Origin: an archaeon
GTDB lineage: Archaea; Thermoplasmatota; Thermoplasmata; Methanomassiliicoccales; Methanomethylophilaceae
Reading direction: 5' to 3'
DNA length: 5,692 nt
Assembly: GCA_024399225.1 (NCBI GenBank)
Contig: JAKSHV010000081.1
Span: 1 to 5,692 of the forward strand
The position numbers and the translations under genes are program-made. Under the pieces are notes generated by a model. That model saw only the letters and a list, made by a program, of their open reading frames with translations. It did no database searches and was not told the origin of the DNA. This document shows positions 1 through 5,692 of the stretch, one piece after another (the first letter of the stretch is position 1; each line of letters starts with the position of its first letter).

Positions 1-2133
1 GTATGCCCCGAGGCCGCAGAGAAGCTCAAGCTCCAGTTCGACAACGTGGAGGTCACCGGAACCATTCCCGGAAAGGACCTCATCGGACTGATGTGCAGGG
101 CACCCATGATCCACAAGGAGATCCCCGTCTTCCCCGCAGACTTCATCGACCCCGCCATCGGAACCGGTCTGGTCACCTCCGTGCCTTCCGATGCACCCTC
201 CGACTGGGACTCCCTCGAGGCCGCCAAGAGGAACCCCGACCTGGTCAACGTATACCACATCCCCCAGGAGGTCATCGATGCAACCCAGCCCATCTCCATC
301 ATCTCCATCAAGGGTTACGGGGACTTCCCCGCCAAGGACATCATCGACAAGATGAAGATCTCCGAGATCACCGACCCCGCCAAGTTCAAGGAGGCCATGG
401 AAGAGGCCAAGAAGATCGTCTACAAGGACGGCTACCACATGGGTAGGATGAAGGACATCTGCGGAGAGTTCGCAGGAATGCGCGTCGAAGAGGCCAAGGA
501 CAAGATGAAGCAGGCCATGATCGACTCCGGCGAGGCAGAGCTCTTCAGGGACCTTACCCTGGAGGTCGTCTGCAGGTGCGGACGTACCGTCCACATCAGG
601 AGGATCGACGACCAGTGGTTCATCAAATACGGCGACGAGAAGCTCACCGAGGACACCAAGGCCCACGCCAAGACCATGAACATCTACCCCAACGAGTTCT
701 ACGAGAACGTCCAGGGAACCCTCGACTGGTTCAGGGAGAGGGCATGCGCAAGGCTCGGAAACTGGCTCGGAACCAAGTTCCCCTTCGACCAGAAATGGAC
801 CATCGAGCCCATCGCGGACTCCACCCTCTACCCCATCTACTACACCATCTCCCTCTACGCCAACCGCGGAGAGATCAAGGTCGAGCAGATGACCGAGGCA
901 TTCTTCGACTACGTGATCCTCGAGAGGGGCAACATCGCAGAGGTCTCCGAGTCCACCGGAATCCCCATGGACCTCCTGGACCAGATCAAGCTCGATGTCC
1001 ACTACTGGTACCCCCTCGACATCAACCTCGGCGGTAAAGAGCACATGACCGTCCATTTCCCCGTATTCCTCATGAACCACAGGGGACTGCTTCCCGACAG
1101 CATGCAGCCCAAGGGAATCATCGCCAACTGGTACGTCACCGGAAAGAACAAGGACAAGATCTCCAAATCCAAGGGAGGGGCACAGCCCATCCCCGGTGCA
1201 GTGGCAAAATACGGTGCCGACGCGATGAGGCTCTACTATGCACACATCGCATCCATGCACGTGGACGTCGAGTGGGACGAGGACGGAGTCTTCACCTACA
1301 AGCAGAAGCTCGAGAAGATCGCAATGACCATCGAGGACCTCATCGCAGAGGAATCCGATGTTCCCGCATCCGCCATCGACACCTGGCTCCTTTCCAGGTT
1401 CAACACCCACCTCAACGAGATCAGGACCGCCATGGAGAAATTCGACCTCAGGCAGATGTGTACCGTCGTCTACTACGACATGGCCAACGACATGCGCTGG
1501 TACGAGAGGCGTGGCGGAAAGAACAGGGAGACCATCGTCAAGGCGCTCCGCATCTGGATCAACGCCATGATGCCCGTCACCCCCCACATCGCAGAGGAAC
1601 TCTGGCACGAGGCAGGCTTCGAGGGATTCGTCTCCGAGGCACAGCTCCCCGAGGCAGAGGAGACCTCCGCGGCAGCAGAGTACGGAGAGGTGTTCGTGCA
1701 GAACGTCATCTCCGACGTCAACGAGATCAGGAAGATGGCCAAGGGAGAGATCACCAAGGCCGTCATCTACACCTCCCCCGCATGGAAGATCGGAATCATG
1801 AAGGACGCCCTTGCAATGGCAGAGGAAGGAAAGCTCACCCCTCCCGACCTCATCAAGAAGTGCATGGCTAACGAGGACCTGAAGAAGATGGGTAAGGATG
1901 TTTCCAACTTCGCATCCAAGACCGCGGTCGACTTCAAGAGAGGATCCCTCGATTCCAAGAGGGCTATCGTCAACTTCGACGAGACCCAGTTCCTCCTCTC
2001 CGCAAAAGACTTCATCGCAGCAGAGGTCGGACTCGAAGTCCAGGTCTTCGCAGCAGACGATGCAGACAGGTACGACCCCGCCGGAAAGGCAAAGGTCGCT
2101 GCACCCGGAAGGACCGCAATCTACCTTGAATGA
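1..2133 (+). CDS. leuS: Leucyl-tRNA synthetase, archaeal type (5'-truncated)
   Basis: Class I aminoacyl-tRNA synthetase that charges tRNA-Leu with leucine in the cytoplasm. The frame is open from base 1 and ends with TGA at 2131-2133, leaving 710 codons. Archaeal LeuRS is usually about 940-970 residues, so roughly 240 N-terminal residues, including the HIGH motif, lie upstream. Visible parts (fragment numbering): the CP1 editing domain with the GTGLVTSVPSDAP block at about 54-66; a CRCG metal-knuckle-like motif at 191-194; the return to the catalytic core with WTIEPIADST from 266; the KISKS signature (KMSKS class) at 386-390; the helical anticodon-binding domain from about 460 (DTWLLSRF) to 545; and a C-terminal domain of the kind that contacts the tRNA-Leu long variable arm in archaea. 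No frameshift or missing motif is seen. Codons are strongly biased to C/G endings (AAG, GAG, ATC, GTC; Arg mostly AGG), as expected for a highly expressed gene. The family call is very secure. Confidence 0.97.
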   Translation, partial: VCPEAAEKLKLQFDNVEVTGTIPGKDLIGLMCRAPMIHKEIPVFPADFIDPAIGTGLVTSVPSDAPSDWDSLEAAKRNPDLVNVYHIPQEVIDATQPISIISIKGYGDFPAKDIIDKMKISEITDPAKFKEAMEEAKKIVYKDGYHMGRMKDICGEFAGMRVEEAKDKMKQAMIDSGEAELFRDLTLEVVCRCGRTVHIRRIDDQWFIKYGDEKLTEDTKAHAKTMNIYPNEFYENVQGTLDWFRERACARLGNWLGTKFPFDQKWTIEPIADSTLYPIYYTISLYANRGEIKVEQMTEAFFDYVILERGNIAEVSESTGIPMDLLDQIKLDVHYWYPLDINLGGKEHMTVHFPVFLMNHRGLLPDSMQPKGIIANWYVTGKNKDKISKSKGGAQPIPGAVAKYGADAMRLYYAHIASMHVDVEWDEDGVFTYKQKLEKIAMTIEDLIAEESDVPASAIDTWLLSRFNTHLNEIRTAMEKFDLRQMCTVVYYDMANDMRWYERRGGKNRETIVKALRIWINAMMPVTPHIAEELWHEAGFEGFVSEAQLPEAEETSAAAEYGEVFVQNVISDVNEIRKMAKGEITKAVIYTSPAWKIGIMKDALAMAEEGKLTPPDLIKKCMANEDLKKMGKDVSNFASKTAVDFKRGSLDSKRAIVNFDETQFLLSAKDFIAAEVGLEVQVFAADDADRYDPAGKAKVAAPGRTAIYLE
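1156..1170 (+). other. leuS: KMSKS-class ATP-binding signature of LeuRS (KISKS)
   Basis: These five codons read K-I-S-K-S, followed by K-G-G. This is the mobile loop of class I synthetases that stabilises the adenylate transition state. Isoleucine in place of methionine at the second position is a common, functional variant. Its presence in the right order after the editing domain and before the anticodon-binding domain supports an intact catalytic core. Confidence 0.93.
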
Positions 2134-2137
2134 AACC

Positions 2138-2156
2138 GAAGGGGGATCCCCCCTTC
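2138..2156 (+). terminator. GC-rich stem-loop just after leuS, possible terminator element
   Basis: Five bases after the leuS stop, GAAGGGG pairs with CCCCTTC to give a perfect stem of about 7-8 bp around a 3-5 base loop; the centre is the palindrome GGGGATCCCC. It is the only strong hairpin in this gap. It is followed by AAACCTTTATC, not by a long T run, so it is not a textbook intrinsic terminator, and archaeal termination usually relies on oligo-T. It may instead be a 3'-end stabilising hairpin, or a chance structure. The inverted repeat itself is certain; the role is not. Confidence 0.4.
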
Positions 2157-2161
2157 AAACC

Positions 2162-2167
2162 TTTATC
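2162..2167 (+). promoter_or_regulatory. TATA-box-like element before the second gene
   Basis: TTTATC preceded by AAACC resembles an archaeal TATA box with a purine-rich BRE side. Its centre lies about 26 bases before the in-frame ATG at 2191 and only about 11 bases before the ATG at 2176. Taken literally, it would place the transcript start at about 2190 and give a leaderless mRNA starting at the second ATG. This rests on spacing alone. Confidence 0.4.
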
Positions 2168-2175
2168 GTGATATC

Positions 2176-3075
2176 ATGGCAACTTTCAGAATGAGGGCGA
2201 CCCTGAGGGGCATCAAACCCTCCACCACCAGGACCTTCGCCGCACCTACCGACATCTCCTTCCTCGACCTCCACCTTATCATACAGGCCATCGCAGGATG
2301 GGGCGGAAGATACTCCCACTGTTTCAGGATCGGGGAGAAGAAGATCGGTGCCAAGGACTATGGGGTTCTGGAAGAGGCCGACGAGATGGTCGAGGACTAT
2401 CTCGACAACAAGATCACCCATGAGTTCGGCGAGTTCATCGTCGACCTCATGTTCCTCAAGGGAAAGACCGAGGAGACCGCAGTTCCCGTTATCCTCGAAG
2501 GTTCCGAGGACTTCCCTCCGGAGGAGTGCAAGGACCTCGATGAGTATCTGGATGTCCTCAAGGTCATGGAGGATCCGTCTAATCCCTCCTATGACGACAT
2601 CACCTCTTGGCTGAAGACCGTCAGCGACTGTCAGCAGGCAGAGGAGGTCAACAAGGACTTCAGGGAGAACTGGGAACGTATGGGGAAGATCGAGGGACGT
2701 GTTCCCTTCAACGTCGCCGCCGCGGTCGGTGCACTGCTCATCACAGGATGCGACGGATACTTCTACGACAGTGAGAAGAAGATCCTCACCGAGGAATCCG
2801 ACGGAAGTGCCAGATACATTCCCGTGGAACTCAAGGACAACTTCATCAATCATCTCGCGGAGATCTACTGCGGTATGATCGACCTCAAATCCGACAATCC
2901 TATCGAGGACCTTCTCGAGGATGAATACCGTCAGGGTTGGGAGGAATATGCCGAGAATTTCCTCGACGAGATCACCGACCATTGGGCCGACGACCACGGC
3001 TTCATCGTCGAATCCTATGCCGATAGCGACATCTCCAAGATGATGGCCGTCTTCGACGGTGAGTCCCAGGAATGA
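2176..3075 (+). CDS. pRiA4b ORF-3-like domain protein, divergent, with unknown C-terminal half
   Basis: Encodes 299 residues, strongly acidic, with no signal peptide or membrane segment, so probably cytoplasmic. The first ~145 residues match the pattern of the plasmid pRiA4b ORF-3-like family (PF07929-type): an opening strand ending LRGIKP (10-15), LDLH..IQ..AGW (30-42), H-x-F at 48-50, a degenerate HEFGEF (82-87) where the family usually has YDFGDdW, LEGSEDFPPEEC (107-118) for the usual GxxxCPPED, then DEYLDVL and a Trp at 145. The family is widespread on plasmids and chromosomes and its function is unknown. Residues ~146-299 are not recognised: mostly helical-looking, rich in Asp/Glu. Start choice: ATG 2176 keeps the whole first strand (TFRMRATL), whereas in-frame ATG 2191 fits the TATA-like spacing better and would give 294 residues. 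Neither has a clear Shine-Dalgarno. It lies 42 bases after leuS and 37 bases before the next gene, same strand. The coding call is secure and the domain call fairly so. Confidence 0.8.
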   Translation: MATFRMRATLRGIKPSTTRTFAAPTDISFLDLHLIIQAIAGWGGRYSHCFRIGEKKIGAKDYGVLEEADEMVEDYLDNKITHEFGEFIVDLMFLKGKTEETAVPVILEGSEDFPPEECKDLDEYLDVLKVMEDPSNPSYDDITSWLKTVSDCQQAEEVNKDFRENWERMGKIEGRVPFNVAAAVGALLITGCDGYFYDSEKKILTEESDGSARYIPVELKDNFINHLAEIYCGMIDLKSDNPIEDLLEDEYRQGWEEYAENFLDEITDHWADDHGFIVESYADSDISKMMAVFDGESQE

Positions 3076-3085
3076 CCGAATTCGG

Positions 3086-3092
3086 TAAATAA
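3086..3092 (+). promoter_or_regulatory. TATA-box-like element before the surface-protein gene
   Basis: TAAATAA is the only AT-rich run in the 37-base gap after the second gene. Its centre is about 24 bases before the GTG at 3113, close to the usual archaeal TATA-to-start distance. If used, transcription would begin at or near the GTG and the mRNA would be leaderless. The assignment rests on composition and spacing only. Confidence 0.4.
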
Positions 3093-3095
3093 TCC

Positions 3096-3102
3096 GGGAG
3101 GG
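3096..3102 (+). promoter_or_regulatory. Shine-Dalgarno-like GGGAGGG before GTG 3113
   Basis: The GGAGG core (3097-3101) could pair with the 3' end of archaeal 16S rRNA. The gap to the GTG is about 11 bases, a little longer than typical. It supports GTG 3113 as the start if transcription begins further upstream, and it competes with the leaderless reading based on the TAAATAA element. Confidence 0.45.
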
Positions 3103-3112
3103 ATTCTTAACC

Positions 3113-3193
3113 GTGGCTTCGGGGAAGAAGATCTTCATCGTTACCGCCATTGCGGCGGTGTTTCTTCTTATCTGCACTGTCACCGCAGTAGCA
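3113..3193 (+). other. Signal peptide of the surface protein
   Basis: Residues 1-27 show the classic layout: a short basic n-region (ASGKK), a hydrophobic core from I7 to about V26 (IFIVTAIAAVFLLI and onward), then A-V-A before Asp28, a good signal peptidase I site. A second possible site is after Ala33 (RSA). An uncleaved N-terminal anchor is the alternative. The Cys at residue 21 lies in an LLIC context without the small residue expected at -1 of a lipobox. Confidence 0.8.
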
Positions 3194-5692
3194 GATTTCT
3201 CCCGTTCTGCAGACTCCACTTACCAGATCAATTACGTTGTCGATGTCGATTGCGGAACCAATTCTCCTGAAAATCCGGTAACCTATACTTCCGGATCGTC
3301 ACCTCTTTCCGATGCAGTTCCGAATGAGGGTTACAGGTTTGCAGGCTGGTATGTGATCACAAGTTCGTGGTTCAGCAGCAGTTATACTAAGATAACGGAT
3401 TTCAATCAGATCCGTTTCAGCGGAGAAGTTCTCGATGTTTACGCATTCTGGTATTACACTGTTGATGCAATCTACAATCTGAACGGTGGAACCCTCGAAT
3501 CGCAGCCTGCTGTCAGGATGACCGACGAGGTTACCGATGTTGGACTCCCTGTCAAGGAAGGTCGTACCCTCGTCCAATGGACCTATGATCTGCAACCCTC
3601 GGACAAATCGAGCATACGTGTGAACAATTCGATGACCCAGGCAGCCAATTCCGGTACGGTGACCTACACTGCTACATGGAACTACATGATCACATATGTC
3701 CTCGAAGACGATGTCACCAATCCAAATCCCGACCAGTACAGACCTGGATATTCGGTTGTTTTGAAGGACCCACATCGCGAAGGGTTCCTGTTCCTCGGAT
3801 GGTATGATGAATCCGATAACAAGGTCACCAGAGTAGAGGGTGGTGACTGCACCCTTACTGCAAAATGGATGGAGCGCCCCAGATCTTACATCACCTATGA
3901 TCTCGACGGCGGAACGCTGATCGGGGATTCCAGGGATTGGTATTACGAAGGTGAATCCGTAGACCTGCCCCGTGCACAGAAAGACGGTTGCTACTTCAAC
4001 GGGTGGATGATCGATGGAGAGAAGTCCGGAAGGATTGAGAGCATCTCTTCCGAACAGACCGGCGACCTTCAACTTACGCCCTGGTGGATCGATGTCGAGG
4101 AAGTGAAAGGACACGGATATGTCCTTGATTACCGCATGACCGCAAGCCAGGGTGTGTACTCCAAGACCTATGAGGAGAAACACACCACCCGTTACTACGA
4201 GTTCGACCCCGAGAGGGGATTCTTCGTGGTAAGGACGGGGACTGACAACTCGACCTCGAGTTATTGGACGGAGGAATCCGAATCTGAGTATGAATTCACC
4301 TATCTGGGTATGCAGAACCACACCCTTGGCGGAAAGGACTATCTCTGCGAAGTCTACCTTGCAGATTATTCCACCTATTACGAGAAGCAGTACATCTACG
4401 ATGGATGGATTCCCGTAAGTATCGAATTCAAGTTCAGGAACGGATGGGTCACCTATCAGGGTTCGTACACTCTGTCCGAATTCATCGATTTTGATATCAC
4501 TGGAACCTTCGAGGTCAGAGGATACGGGGATGCAGGTATTCTGGTAACCGGTAGCGGATCCTACACCATCGGTACCGAAGCGGTCCTTCAGGCGGAGGTT
4601 GATTCGGGAACTACCTTCCGTGGCTGGTTCAACGGATCCGGAACCCTGTTGTCCGACGAGACCACCTATTCATTCACAGTCTACACGGATATTGACGTGT
4701 ATGCATACAACGATACGGATGTGGATTACACAGCGATCTACGGCAAACCGTTCCAGCTGCCCCATGTGCCGGGAATGAGCGATATCTCCTGGTCCGTTTA
4801 TAACTCCTCCACAGGGGAGACCAAGGAATATTCCGGAGAAACTTCCCTTGAATTCAGGAACGGAGGAAGCAACTTCGTCACATATTCGGGAATTCTTGAT
4901 GGAAAGACCGTCTACGGATTCTACATCATCGTTTCAGACGGATATGCGGTAAAATCCTTCAATTGGTCAAGCGGGGGAAAGAGCTATTCTCTGGATCTCG
5001 AGATCCTTTATTCCGACTTCACGAAGTACAGGAACGATACCATCTCCCGCAGTATGATCAACACGCAGAATACCCTCAAGTTCGTCACATCTGACGACAG
5101 GTATGTGGTGCAGATTGCCAAATACATAATGACCCAGACATACGGAATGAACGACACCGACAGGATGAACGTACTGTTGGGATTCGTCGATTACATCGAG
5201 TACAAGTATGATTCCGAATCGATGGGCCGCGAGGAGTACTTCAAATACCCTCTCGAGACACTTTACGATCAGAACGGTGACTGTGAGGATACCGCAATCC
5301 TGTTCTGTGCCGTTGCGAGTGCTATGGGCTACCGTTCCGCACTTCTTCTGTTCGAAGGGCATATGGCAGCCTCCGTCGACATCACCGACGGCTCGGTCAC
5401 CACCAGGAATCCCGCCACGTTCGTACGTGACGGGGTAACCTACTACTATTGCGAGACCACGACCACCGGTTGGCAGGTCGGAAAGGCTCCGACAGGTTAC
5501 ACATACGGCGGAACCTACTACAAATACGAAGATGAACAGGCAATCATGCCCGTTCCTTCCAACTACCGTCTGAGCGATATCGATTTCACCGGTTCCGAGG
5601 CGGTCATCGACAAAGCCGGACTGAACGCTGCAAACGAGGCGAAGAACGGTCTTGTACTGAAATCGGATGATGTAGCAGTGGACCTTTCCGCC
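3113..5692 (+). CDS. Large secreted InlB-repeat / transglutaminase-like surface protein (3'-truncated)
   Basis: One open frame of 860 codons runs from GTG 3113 to the last base with no stop. An in-frame TAA at 3086-3088 limits the start, and the GTG directly precedes a good signal peptide. Domains in order: signal peptide 1-27; four tandem InlB-B/Listeria-Bacteroides-type repeats at about 37-115, 117-191, 192-254 and 259-327; an unassigned, Tyr-, Glu- and Thr-rich module 328-472; a divergent InlB repeat (Flg_new_2 type) 473-534; a linker to about 655; then a transglutaminase/cysteine-protease-like domain at about 660-795 with C724, H750 and E781; and an unassigned tail that continues past the window. 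At least nine N-x-S/T sequons fit an exported, glycosylated archaeal protein. It probably acts on the cell surface or outside the cell as an adhesin-like or peptide-processing protein, but the substrate is unknown. Codon use is more mixed than in leuS. Any C-terminal anchor would lie beyond the window. The coding call is very secure; the function is inferred. Confidence 0.92.
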   Translation, partial: MASGKKIFIVTAIAAVFLLICTVTAVADFSRSADSTYQINYVVDVDCGTNSPENPVTYTSGSSPLSDAVPNEGYRFAGWYVITSSWFSSSYTKITDFNQIRFSGEVLDVYAFWYYTVDAIYNLNGGTLESQPAVRMTDEVTDVGLPVKEGRTLVQWTYDLQPSDKSSIRVNNSMTQAANSGTVTYTATWNYMITYVLEDDVTNPNPDQYRPGYSVVLKDPHREGFLFLGWYDESDNKVTRVEGGDCTLTAKWMERPRSYITYDLDGGTLIGDSRDWYYEGESVDLPRAQKDGCYFNGWMIDGEKSGRIESISSEQTGDLQLTPWWIDVEEVKGHGYVLDYRMTASQGVYSKTYEEKHTTRYYEFDPERGFFVVRTGTDNSTSSYWTEESESEYEFTYLGMQNHTLGGKDYLCEVYLADYSTYYEKQYIYDGWIPVSIEFKFRNGWVTYQGSYTLSEFIDFDITGTFEVRGYGDAGILVTGSGSYTIGTEAVLQAEVDSGTTFRGWFNGSGTLLSDETTYSFTVYTDIDVYAYNDTDVDYTAIYGKPFQLPHVPGMSDISWSVYNSSTGETKEYSGETSLEFRNGGSNFVTYSGILDGKTVYGFYIIVSDGYAVKSFNWSSGGKSYSLDLEILYSDFTKYRNDTISRSMINTQNTLKFVTSDDRYVVQIAKYIMTQTYGMNDTDRMNVLLGFVDYIEYKYDSESMGREEYFKYPLETLYDQNGDCEDTAILFCAVASAMGYRSALLLFEGHMAASVDITDGSVTTRNPATFVRDGVTYYYCETTTTGWQVGKAPTGYTYGGTYYKYEDEQAIMPVPSNYRLSDIDFTGSEAVIDKAGLNAANEAKNGLVLKSDDVAVDLSA
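3221..4093 (+). repeat. Four tandem InlB-B / Listeria-Bacteroides-type protein repeats
   Basis: Four units of about 63-79 residues share the family pattern: an opening strand (ITYDLDGGTL, DAIYNLNGGTL and looser forms), then Gly-x-x-[FL]-x-x-Trp in the middle (GYRFAGWY, GRTLVQWTY, GFLFLGWYD, GCYFNGWMI), closed by an aromatic strand (YAFWYY, TATWNY, TAKWME, TPWWID). These beta-grasp-like modules typically act as extracellular spacers or adhesive stalks in bacterial and archaeal surface proteins. The units are diverged: the second has Gln where the Gly before Trp is usual, and the first and third lack the NGG/DGG turn. The DNA is not a simple repeat, so the duplication is old. Confidence 0.8.
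4529..4714 (+). repeat. Divergent InlB repeat (Flg_new_2-type), single copy
   Basis: Residues 473-534 follow the pattern of the divergent InlB-B/bacterial repeat family: VTGSGSY, IGTEAVLQAEVDSG, FRGWFNGSGTLLS, then TTYSFTV and a closing strand VYAYND. The Gly-Trp in the middle and the TYSFTV strand before the end are the clearest hallmarks. It is separated from the four upstream repeats by about 145 residues of unassigned sequence, so it is probably a spacer just before the catalytic-looking region. Confidence 0.75.
5090..5497 (+). other. Transglutaminase/cysteine-protease-like domain of the surface protein
   Basis: Residues ~660-795. A helical lead-in (YVVQIAKYIM, then VLLGFVDYIEYKYD) is followed by YPLETL (712-717), NGDCEDTA with Cys724, a helix ending AMGYRSALLLF, EGHMAASVDI with His750, and YYYCETTTTGW with Glu781. 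This order matches the transglutaminase-like fold, in which the GDCED cysteine is the nucleophile and His plus an acidic residue complete the triad; ETT-GW is a frequent form in archaeal and bacterial exported members. The members of this fold include proteases, amidases and cross-linking enzymes, so the reaction cannot be told from sequence. All three expected residues are present, so the domain looks active. Confidence 0.85.

Noticed and set aside
46..48. GTG as a possible start for the leuS frame
   Set aside because: The same frame is open to base 1 and the residues before it (CPEAAEKLK) fit archaeal LeuRS, so the gene is cut by the window edge and does not start here.
2134..2175. Small RNA or riboswitch in the gap after leuS
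   Set aside because: The gap is only 42 bases and holds a single simple hairpin, too little for any recognised riboswitch class.
3173..3175. Cysteine in the signal peptide as a lipoprotein attachment site
   Set aside because: The context LLIC has isoleucine at -1 where a lipobox needs Gly, Ala or Ser, and the hydrophobic core continues past it to an ordinary AVA cleavage site.
2155..3219. 354-codon open frame on the minus strand covering the whole second gene
   Set aside because: It is the antisense of a gene with strongly biased codons, its translation is low-complexity in Val/Leu/Asp/Glu with no recognisable domain, and the + strand frame shows a family pattern.
3299..4321. 340-codon open frame on the minus strand inside the surface-protein gene
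   Set aside because: The opposite strand carries a signal peptide and four repeat units in one unbroken frame; the minus translation has no recognisable domain and is best explained as a shadow.
1..5692. tRNA or rRNA genes, CRISPR arrays, insertion sequences or attachment sites
   Set aside because: Nearly all bases are accounted for by three protein-coding frames. No direct-repeat array, terminal inverted repeats with a transposase, or cloverleaf-forming segment was seen on reading.

Overview
The window reads as part of an archaeal genome with moderate-to-high GC. It holds three genes in a row on the + strand and no other convincing gene. The best guess at origin is a host-associated methanogen of the Methanomassiliicoccales (Methanomethylophilaceae). 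The reasons are an archaeal-type leucyl-tRNA synthetase, tight spacing, TATA-like elements close to the starts, TGA at both visible stops, and a large secreted protein of InlB/Listeria-Bacteroides-type repeats plus a transglutaminase-like domain, a style of protein common in gut Thermoplasmata. This taxonomic call is inference; archaeal origin is firmer than the order.

Layout. Bases 1-2133 are the last 710 codons of leucyl-tRNA synthetase (leuS), with its 5' end outside the window. A 42-base gap holds a GC-rich hairpin and a TATA-like element. Bases 2176-3075 encode a 299-residue acidic protein whose N-terminal half looks like a divergent pRiA4b ORF-3-like domain; its C-terminal half is unrecognised. 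A 37-base gap holds another AT-rich element and a Shine-Dalgarno-like stretch. From a GTG at 3113 to the window end (5692) runs one uninterrupted frame of 860 codons, still open. It encodes a secreted protein with a signal peptide, four tandem InlB-B-like repeats, an unassigned module, one divergent (Flg_new_2-type) InlB repeat and a transglutaminase/cysteine-protease-like domain with a visible Cys-His-Glu set.

Working together. Nothing ties the three genes into one pathway. leuS is a core translation gene with strong C/G-ending codon preference. The second gene is of unknown role. The third is an accessory surface gene with more mixed codon use. The promoter-like elements in both gaps suggest the genes may be transcribed separately despite close same-strand packing. 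The most interesting content is the large surface protein, which has no ATG start and no stop inside the window and is therefore easy to overlook.
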